A DNA stretch of 64,000 nt. Origin: Catonia carolina (lineage: Eukaryota; Arthropoda; Insecta; Hemiptera; Achilidae). Numbering within the stretch: the stretch's first letter is position 1; each line of letters starts with the position of its first letter. The stretch is from positions 92,296,469-92,360,468 of the forward strand of contig JAQMRL010000003.1 of assembly GCA_035578175.1 (NCBI GenBank), in the 5' to 3' direction. Shown here one piece after another: positions 57,190-64,000 of this stretch. The translations under genes were made by a program, and so were the position numbers. The notes beneath the pieces were generated by a model, which ran no database searches, was not told the origin of the DNA, and saw nothing but the letters and a program-made list of their open reading frames with translations.

Positions 57190-58992
57190 CTATATGCCTG
57201 CTCCGCGTCGGAGATTGGCGATCATCATCATGATTCTAACCTTGGAACCAGCCGCTCTGAAGAGTTGAACTGAGGTGGTCCCAAACCACCCCCGCAGGTT
57301 CACCATCCAAGAAATTCTCCTTCTCCCCGGTCTTCGTTTACCCTCAATTTTGCCTTCCATGATGCACTGCAGTAGGTGGTATTTTTTATTTCGTACTATA
57401 TGGCCAAAATATTGGAGTTTCCATCTTTTGATATTGAAAAGAAGTTCTGTACTTTTGTTCAAACGGCTTAGAACTTCCCCATTTTTAATTTTATCCTTCC
57501 ATGAGATGCGGAGCATCCGCCGGTAAGTCCACATCTCAAACGCCTCCAATTTCCTTTCCAAGGACTTAGTCAATATCCATCCCTCATGACCATAAATGAG
57601 TACAGGAATTACATAACATCTGAGTATGCGAAGTCTTGTATTGAGGTTGAGTTCTCTATTGCAAAGCAAATTTTTCATTTTTATGAATACAGCTCTTGCC
57701 TGTTCAATGCGGGCCCTGATCTCCTGACTAAAGTCCCATCTCTCATTTAAGAGACACCCAAGATACTTATAGAACTTGACTCGCTCAACCACACTACCAT
57801 CAACCGAAAGGACAGCATTTACTTCATGTCTACTGACAACCAGGAACTTTGTCTTGTGGATATTCATTCTCAAACCATAAGCGTTGCTGACTAAATTCAC
57901 ATGGTCCAACAATGTCTGCAGATCCTCAGCACTTCCAGCCATCAGGACTGTGTCATCTGCATATCGCAGGTTGTTGATTTCCAAACCATTTACCCTGATG
58001 CCACGTCCACATCCCTCCAGGGCCTCTGACAAGATGGCCTCCGAATAAAGGTTGAAGAGCATTGGAGACAATACACACCCCTGACGAACTCCCCGCCGAA
58101 TTAGGATCTCCTCCGACCCGTCATCGCCAATTTTTATGTTTGCACGTTGACTCCAATATAAATTTGCAATTACTCGAATATCACGTCCATCAAGACCCAC
58201 CCGCTGCAAGATTTCCAACATTTTAGCATGCTGCACTCGGTCAAACGCCTTCTCATAATCAATGAAGCACATGAATACATCTCTGTCGACATCCTGACAC
58301 CTCTGAGTGAGAACCTGTATAGCAAACAGTACATCTCTAGTACCAAGTCCTCCACGAAATCCAAATTGAGTCTCGGTCATAACCTCCTCACATTTTCGAA
58401 AAACCCGATCATGTATTATCTTTAAGAAAAGCTTAAGTATGTGACTCATCAAACTAATTGTGCGATACTCTTCACAACGTTTGGCATTTGGCTTCTTTGG
58501 CAGTGGAATGAATGTCGATTTAAGCCAGTCCTTGGGAATGATACCAGTCTGATATATCCTGTTGAACAAAGATGTCAGAGTTCCAAGCTCCTCCTCATCC
58601 AAGGTCTTCAGAAGTTCTGCATTAACTTCATCTGGTCCTGGAGCCTTTCCAGGCTTCATTTTGTTAATGACATTTTTCACCTCCTTTCTAAGGATACTTG
58701 GACCTGTATCTGTTGTGGTAACACCATGCTCTTCTGTACGGTTGTCTTCAAAGAGTCCTTCCAAGTATCTCTCCCAAATTTTCAATTGATCAGAGGTAGA
58801 GGAGATCAAGTTACCGTCTTTATCCAGCAAAACACCAGTGTTCCTCTTAGGTCGTCTGTTCGCCAATTCATCAATTTTCCTGTGCAGATTGAAATTGTCA
58901 TGTTTGCTCTGGAACTCCTCAATCTCCTGACACCTTTCATTCATCCACTTTTCTTTAGCTACTCTTATTTTAGAATGTATCCCTCTCTGCAA
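57190..58992 (-). CDS. RTE-type LINE reverse transcriptase (600 codons)
   Basis: This frame would reverse-transcribe the element's RNA at the target nick. Motifs are KMKPGKAPGPDEVNAELLK (~111-129), EEYRTISLMSHILKLF (~174-189), CFIDYEKAFDRV (~242-253), GVRQGCVLSPMLFNLY (~301-316), catalytic RYADDTVLM (~343-351) and KYLGCLLNE. A C-terminal zinc-knuckle-poor tail includes GRRRISWMVNLRGWFGTT and MMMIANLRRGAGI. No internal stops. It is in the same frame as the endonuclease frame upstream, separated by one TGA at 59008-59010, so both were probably one polyprotein. The apparent start is TTG, which reflects that break and is not a genuine initiation site. An intact RT frame suggests recent activity of the family. 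Confidence 0.93.
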   Translation of the reverse strand: MQRGIHSKIRVAKEKWMNERCQEIEEFQSKHDNFNLHRKIDELANRRPKRNTGVLLDKDGNLISSTSDQLKIWERYLEGLFEDNRTEEHGVTTTDTGPSILRKEVKNVINKMKPGKAPGPDEVNAELLKTLDEEELGTLTSLFNRIYQTGIIPKDWLKSTFIPLPKKPNAKRCEEYRTISLMSHILKLFLKIIHDRVFRKCEEVMTETQFGFRGGLGTRDVLFAIQVLTQRCQDVDRDVFMCFIDYEKAFDRVQHAKMLEILQRVGLDGRDIRVIANLYWSQRANIKIGDDGSEEILIRRGVRQGCVLSPMLFNLYSEAILSEALEGCGRGIRVNGLEINNLRYADDTVLMAGSAEDLQTLLDHVNLVSNAYGLRMNIHKTKFLVVSRHEVNAVLSVDGSVVERVKFYKYLGCLLNERWDFSQEIRARIEQARAVFIKMKNLLCNRELNLNTRLRILRCYVIPVLIYGHEGWILTKSLERKLEAFEMWTYRRMLRISWKDKIKNGEVLSRLNKSTELLFNIKRWKLQYFGHIVRNKKYHLLQCIMEGKIEGKRRPGRRRISWMVNLRGWFGTTSVQLFRAAGSKVRIMMMIANLRRGAGI

Positions 58993-59007
58993 TGCAATAT
59001 ACCTTCC

Positions 59008-60054
59008 TCAATCTTGTCCCTTGCTTTCTCTTCTTTGATCCATTAGATCAAGAATTTCCTTTGTCATCCATACTTTATGTCGAGTTTTCTTGTCTGCTTC
59101 CAGTTGCTTTTCTGTTGTTAAGAGTGTCTCCTTTATCACTAACCACTGAGAGTCAATCTCTGCATTCTCGTCCATCTTCCTAAATCCCCTAATCAATTCC
59201 TGGCGAACACTCTCTCTGAGATTAACCTGTTTCAACTTAGTCACATCTATCCTAGTTTTCACTGAATGCTTTTGTACTGCATGCAATCTGACTCTCAGGT
59301 TTCCCACAAGTGGATTGTGGTCTGATGCTATGTCAGCACCTGGATAAGTCCGGACAGAAACAATGCTGTTTCTGAAACGCTTATTTACTAAGACATAATC
59401 TATTTGGTTTCGAACTATATTATCAGCCTTATCCTGAGGTGACTTCCATGTGTATAACCTTCTACGTGGTAATTTGAAACACGTATTCATGACAACCAGA
59501 TTGTTTTCCTGGCAAAACTCCACCAGTTTGTTGCCTCGCTCATTCCGTTTTCCTAGACCAAACTCACCTACCACTCCCTCCACTCTCCCTTGACCAATCT
59601 TAGCATTGAAGTCGCCCATTATGATATTGATGTCATAAGCCTTAGTTGATCTCAGGGCCAAAGCAACTTCCTCATAGAATGTCTCTATGCTTGCTTCATC
59701 AGCATCTGTTGTTGGCGCATAAGCTTGAATTATGTTTATGTCGATTGGTTTAGCATGTATCTGGAGCAGCATTACTCGGTCTGAAAGGGGGATGAAATTT
59801 TTGATGGCAATGTTCACTTTCTTTGACACAATTACACCTACTCCATGGCGATGTTGCACCTCTTCGTTTCCAGAGTAGTACACGGTGTGGTGGCCACTGT
59901 TACACTTACCATTGCCTGGCCAGCGCATCTCACTGACCCCCAGAATGTCCACTCCCATCCTATCCATCTCTCTCGTGGCACTTACTAGTTTTCCTGCTTC
60001 AAACATGCTCCTAACGTTCCATGTTGCAAACTTCACTTCAGTATTTCTCCTCAT
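59008..60054 (-). CDS. RTE-type LINE apurinic-like endonuclease
   Basis: This endonuclease would nick target DNA to prime reverse transcription. I chose the ATG at 60054 (MRRNTEVKFATW); the frame is open a few codons further to 60066. Counting from 60066, motifs are FATWNVRSM (~13-21), the catalytic-Glu motif GVSEMRW (~43-49), AYAPTTDADE (~115-124), IMGDFNAKIG (~149-158), IDYVLVNKRF (~222-231) and the catalytic SDH (~248-250). These are the exonuclease/endonuclease/phosphatase fold of LINE endonucleases, close to proteins often annotated as craniofacial development protein 2-like in insects. It ends at a TGA (59008-59010) that lies in frame with the RT. Confidence 0.93.
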   Translation of the reverse strand: MRRNTEVKFATWNVRSMFEAGKLVSATREMDRMGVDILGVSEMRWPGNGKCNSGHHTVYYSGNEEVQHRHGVGVIVSKKVNIAIKNFIPLSDRVMLLQIHAKPIDINIIQAYAPTTDADEASIETFYEEVALALRSTKAYDINIIMGDFNAKIGQGRVEGVVGEFGLGKRNERGNKLVEFCQENNLVVMNTCFKLPRRRLYTWKSPQDKADNIVRNQIDYVLVNKRFRNSIVSVRTYPGADIASDHNPLVGNLRVRLHAVQKHSVKTRIDVTKLKQVNLRESVRQELIRGFRKMDENAEIDSQWLVIKETLLTTEKQLEADKKTRHKVWMTKEILDLMDQRRESKGQD

Positions 60055-60062
60055 AAAAACGT

Positions 60063-60370
60063 TCAAGGCTGCCCCCCCCCCGGAGATCCGATTGGGGGAC
60101 TTGACACTCCGGAATATTTAGAATCAAACGTCTCCATGATGACTATACTAGGGATCGATAATACGGTGGTTTCCCGGGGCCTTCCGCATCCATATGCCAT
60201 TGATCCATTCTGGATTCCTCCGCCTTCAGGACCTATTTCCCGGTCCTCGGACAAATGAGTGCCCTTCCACTTATAAGTTCTTCCGCCCGAAGCCGTTGAC
60301 CTTTAAGTGGATGGATCACTTATACCGGCAATCATCGGTTGGATCGTTATATCTAACTACCCTCACTTGG
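60063..60370 (-). other. 5' region of the RTE element with a C10 tract
   Basis: It is GC-rich compared with its surroundings. A short frame from 60254 to 60063 (63 codons, Gly/Pro/Ser-rich) runs through the C10 tract (60072-60081) into another frame than the endonuclease. A one-base change in tract length would alter that relation. Function is unknown; it may be untranslated leader or promoter sequence. Confidence 0.6.
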
Positions 60371-60379
60371 TTTTAATAT

Positions 60380-61990
60380 AGTTATGAGTAACTATTTAAT
60401 AACTTCCAGTAAATTATAATAAGAAAAGTTTTTTGGCATTGCATAGCTCTTTATGTTTATTTATAATATGATTTATAATATTTAATTAATTTATCATTTT
60501 AAGGCTGTAATTTTTTTAAACTATCTTTTTTTAATCTTTGCATAAAGAAAACCCAAACCCACAGCTTTAGGCGCTTAAATAGGTACTTTTTTTGATGAAG
60601 GAAGGTTTGTATGTGTATTTACATGTTTTGCATTTTATATTATAAAATCATAACTGCTGAGACAGGTTCTGTAAAGTATACTGATATCCAGGTTTCGTTT
60701 TGTAAAGTTTAGATTTTACCCCGTAAAGCCAGTTTTAGACTACGAAGGTGACTTTAGACGTTATAGAAGCTCTATTAGCAGCCTACATTCTCGGCATTTG
60801 CTCACTGTAGGTTTTTCCTTTTTTCAGTCCACGCGGTGTTGTGTTTTTGCTCTTCATGAAAGCCCTTTAAAGTCGGTAATCAGTTTTCTGAATTTGGTTC
60901 GGCTCATTACGTTTTCTCGGTTTATTCCGGTTTAATATTTGTGTCATAAATATTTTTTAACGTTTAGGTGGCCTTCGGGCCAGCCCAGTCAGTCAACTGC
61001 CAGAAAGTTGCTATTATTTGTAAAGTAACACTAATTGGACAAGGGACTTTGCATGGTAACCAGCTGACAGCAATTCCTGAACAAATTTTACTAGGGATCC
61101 CTGTTCAACAATTCATGCCGAATCACGTCAAAAAATACCGAAAAGCAGCAATCAAATTGGGTGGTTGTTAATAAAGTACAGTTCCCGATAACAAATAAAA
61201 AAAATGTTTAGGTTATCATCATCGTCTGTCAAGAATTAAGCTTGTATTAAGCTTGTAAGAATTAAGCTGAATTAAGCTTGTTCCTGCTTCCATCTCTTTT
61301 TAGTTTTAGTTTTATATTTCCATGCTTGCAGAGGAAGTTTGAGCTGGCACGCAAAGTAAATGGTTGGACCGCATTATCTCTTAATTTTAACATTTTAACC
61401 TTTGACTCCCCGCTAAAATCTCATTTCAGCAACCTGGGTACGAGATTCATTCCTATGTAATGACAACCATGTATCATTCCCATATGTTATCAGCGGTACA
61501 GCCATTGCTCTATAAAATTTCAATTGGGTATCCTGTCACGTTTTTGAAAAAAAATGAGGTTAATTAATGAGAATTATTTTTTTAAAGATTCTTCTTCATT
61601 CTCGATGAAATAATTATGAGATTTATTATACGCCCAGGATATTTTTAACGATACACTTTCACAATGTAATATAAATTTCATTTTTATAGAAATTAACTAC
61701 ACAACTTTAATGAAACATTTACAACACTATTGGTTTTCATAAAATTAGATAGTGTTTAATAGTTAGTTCTACGTTTGGTTATTTTATAGTATAAAAGATA
61801 TTTGGATAAGAGGTAAAATTAAATGATTCCTTCATTAGCACGTCAAAGGTAGTTAGTTATTAATAACGCTGTTGTAAATTATGAAGACAGGGTTTGATTA
61901 GTAAAACCTTGTGCAGATGAGTACTTAAATAAATATATACATGCATGTTCGTTTCTCTTCTAATGTTAATATAACACTCCTTTTGTTACA
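60380..61990. other. Intergenic DNA, somewhat less AT-rich
   Basis: It holds the unrecognised frame at 60968-61171. Around 61233-61282 there is a short tandem array of AAGCTTGT/AATTAAGCTT units. Pyrimidine-tract-plus-AG sequences at 60820-60828 and 61300-61330 could be 3' splice sites but have no recognisable exon beside them. Confidence 0.5.
60968..61171 (+). CDS. Unrecognised small open frame, 67 codons
   Basis: The frame opens at a GTG and has no ATG near its start. The peptide has balanced composition (VNCQKVAIICKVTLIGQGTL early, NHVKKYRKAAIKLGGC at the end), unlike the Phe/Ile/Lys/Asn-rich chance frames elsewhere. I recognise no domain, signal peptide or membrane segment. It could be a decayed transposon fragment, an exon of a host gene extending outside what I can see, or chance. 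A pyrimidine-rich AG lies upstream near 60828. Not assigned a function. Confidence 0.2.
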   Translation: MAFGPAQSVNCQKVAIICKVTLIGQGTLHGNQLTAIPEQILLGIPVQQFMPNHVKKYRKAAIKLGGC

Positions 61991-62036
61991 GTATGCGGTA
62001 CGGTGAAATTGGCTTCATTCATACCTTATTCTCTGT

Positions 62037-62040
<4 letters not shown>

Positions 62041-62087
<47 letters not shown>
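62041..62087. repeat. (AT)n microsatellite
   Basis: About 23 uninterrupted AT/TA units. Confidence 0.95.
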
Positions 62088-62092
<5 letters not shown>

Positions 62093-62339
62093 ACCAAGCA
62101 TCAATAAGAGACACTCATCTCTTCTGTGTTTCACATTTCGAATACTACGATTCTCTTCTTCAATTATATTCTCTACTTGTGTGATCCTTTCAAAATCATG
62201 GTATTATTTATTCCTTAAGTTAATTACGAACACGTTTCTTGCGTTTCTATATTTAGGTAACTTATGAATTTCTAACAATAAAGATACGTTCACATGTATT
62301 TACAATAAAAAATCTGGTAGTAGGATCTTTTACTTTTCT

Positions 62340-62975
62340 ATAAATTTGATTGTATACACTTTTGTCGTAAAATGCATACTAAAACCGAAATCTTAAAAAT
62401 TTCACTCTTTTAAAGTTTATCATAGAATAAAAACAGAAAATCAAAAATTACCGCTGAACTAAGCGTGATACAAAGAAATGTGAGCTGTAAAAGTTGTAGA
62501 TTTTTAAATTGTCTACAACTTTTATTATACTCTTTTGCCCTAAAATGCTTATTAAGGTCGCAATTTTAAATAAATAATTTTTCTCTATAGAGGAAAAATC
62601 ATTTATCTTATAGAGCAGAAATAATTAAGTAAATGAGGCGATTTAAAAAAAATCGTATTAGCCGTTTTTTAAAAAGTCACAGAAAAGTTAAAAATGACAT
62701 GAATAAACTACTAATTCCGGTTGATCGATTTTGATGAAAATGTTCAGGTCTAATTCTGTAGTAGTATTTAACTTATGTTTTGAGTTTCAAGTTCGTATGA
62801 TGTTTCGTTCATGAGACATTCTGTTCACACACAAACCAATCGGGAAAACATATTAATTTAGGTTCAGGGGGTCTAAAATGTGTAGATCCGGTGAAAACTC
62901 GATTTTGAAAAATTGACATGAAAACAATACTTTCCTTCCTATATATTTATACAGGCAAGAAAAAGTAAAAAATGA
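62340..62975 (+). repeat. Dispersed repeat family B, copy 5 with 5' extension
   Basis: The core from TTAAGGTCGCAATTTTAAAT (62554) to GGCAAGAAAAAGTAAAA matches the family. Upstream, 62340-62550 contains a second, diverged version of the ACTTTTRT..ACTCTTTTGCCCTAAAATGC block, so the family may have a longer 5' part with an internal duplication. There is also a hairpin, AAGTTGTAGATTTTTAAATT / AATTGTCTACAACTT. Confidence 0.6.
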
Positions 62976-63539
62976 TGTTGGTAATCTGTAATTTAAGACA
63001 CTACAACACAGTTATAACACCTAAAGCATTACAATATATTAGGATGTATTGTGACAATATCTAAAAGGAAAGTGTTGTTCCAGAACTTTTTGGCAGTACT
63101 AAGATTTAAGAAGTATTATTGTAAATAATAATAGTTGTTATGTTAGATAATTTTGAAGAAATAGTTAGCAATATATTGTACGAGTTGTTAGGTATAGTAT
63201 CGGCCTATTGTTATGACGGCTACCTGAAAAGAGTCGGGGTATCTATTTAGATAATTAGCTCTTTTGGTATAGCGTTATGTTTTCTTTATTCAAGTATAAT
63301 GTTTTACCTTTTTTTAAGATTCATTCAGAACCGACAAATAGACATTGTATTCTTATAATTATATAAAAAAAATCTCTGTTGATCTAGAATTTCGAATAGC
63401 TTAGGTTTATAAGGTCAGCCGATTTAGTTAGGGGCAGTTAATCTTGATCTGTCATGCAGTGAGTGAATTTTATACCCCGTCAGAGCTGTTTAAGTTTTGA
63501 GCTAAGGTCTGAATCGTAACTTTATGTCGTATAATTAGG
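62976..63539. other. AT-rich intergenic DNA, no gene seen
   Basis: No feature could be supported. Confidence 0.6.
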
Positions 63540-63880
63540 TATACTTGTGAGTATGATTTAGTTAAATTAAGTGCGAAATAATCTAGTTACTGGTTAAGTT
63601 TATTTTTATTGTTATCAATAAAATTCATTATAACTAATTTATTATTTTGTTATAAGTACTTTGATTTTAGAAACTGTAATTCATTTGCAGATTTAAGTAA
63701 GATTTATTATTTGTAATTTATAGTGTGTAATAAATATTTGTAATTATAAGCGATAGTTTTAGTTAAAAAAATATTTTTTTAACGAGATCCCGAAACGGAT
63801 GTTAGTTATAAGTATCACAGTATCTTCTATGAGAATTTTTAGAAAATAATTAAAGAGAAGTACAAATTTCTTTGTAAAGA
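63540..63880 (+). repeat. Dispersed AT-rich repeat, possibly LTR-derived (second copy)
   Basis: It shares GATTTAGTTAAATTAAGTGC, AATAATCTAGTTACTGG and a late GATCCCGAAACGGATGTTAG with 29230-29510. Boundaries are unclear. Confidence 0.5.
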
Positions 63881-64000
63881 AATGACAGATTAAACGATAT
63901 TTTGTAGAATGATAGTACGAGTATTGGTAGTGTATTCTAAATAAGGGAATATTACAGAATTAATTGGATCTGCCTTTTTCACACCGTATAATATTACTAG

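Larger units (their letters stand above)
57175..60370 (-). mobile_element. Near-complete RTE/BovB-type LINE, 3196 bp
   Basis: A perfect 9-bp duplication, TTTTAATAT (57166-57174 and 60371-60379), brackets the element. Its 3' end is a (GAA)n tail instead of poly-A, and the RT stop codon abuts this tail. Both traits, the ~3.2 kb length, and the endonuclease-then-RT order are known for the RTE clade. The 5' region (60067-60370) is GC-rich and holds a C10 tract (60072-60081). The element is essentially full length. Confidence 0.93.

Noticed and set aside
58441..59046. 201-codon plus-strand frame inside the LINE
   Set aside because: It is the antisense shadow of the reverse transcriptase and endonuclease frames, which have clear motifs.
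1..64000. CRISPR arrays, phage or bacterial operons
   Set aside because: No regularly spaced short repeats, no ribosome-binding sites and no prokaryotic gene spacing. All coding signals are eukaryotic transposons.

Overview
This window is AT-rich, intron-poor-looking intergenic DNA from an animal, almost certainly an insect. The evidence is the set of transposon families: Jockey-type and RTE/BovB-type LINE reverse transcriptases, mariner, pogo/Tigger and hAT-type ends, and several tRNA-derived SINEs. The nuclear repeat mix fits a large-genome hemipteran or polyneopteran, but the sequence does not let me name the order. There is no prokaryotic architecture: no operons, no ribosome-binding sites, no CRISPR. 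I found no convincing host gene, tRNA or rRNA in 64 kb.

Layout. 1-13.6 kb holds scattered short retroposons (SINE families A, B and D) in otherwise featureless AT-rich sequence. 13.6-21 kb holds an old Jockey remnant, an A/B chimeric repeat, a split tRNA-SINE (family C), a hAT MITE with a perfect 8-bp target duplication, and a 5'-truncated Jockey LINE with a readable RT. 21-32 kb is dense: SINE A, two opposed tRNA-like heads, a 784-bp element with ~200-bp terminal inverted repeats, SINE E, SINE C, a 1347-bp mariner-like element with both ends, and a second, more decayed mariner. 33-47 kb holds SINE A copies, a second Jockey copy, and a pogo/Tigger element with a nested RTE fragment. 47-51 kb holds two Jockey C-terminal fragments and a large inverted repeat. 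51-55.6 kb is almost empty. 55.6-60.4 kb carries a foldback-type mariner and a near-complete RTE/BovB-type LINE (57175-60370), the only element with long open frames. The last 3.6 kb has simple repeats and a further family B copy.

How it fits together. The RTE copy has an endonuclease frame and a reverse-transcriptase frame separated by one in-frame stop, and it is bounded by a 9-bp target duplication. It is probably one of the younger insertions here. Most other elements are dead relics or non-autonomous passengers. The most useful observations are the insertion boundaries (target-site duplications) that can be read directly for many elements, the nested insertions, the SINE A family with eight copies, and several unclassified inverted-repeat structures. 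I did not find an undescribed functional system. All boundaries, alignments and counts were made by eye.
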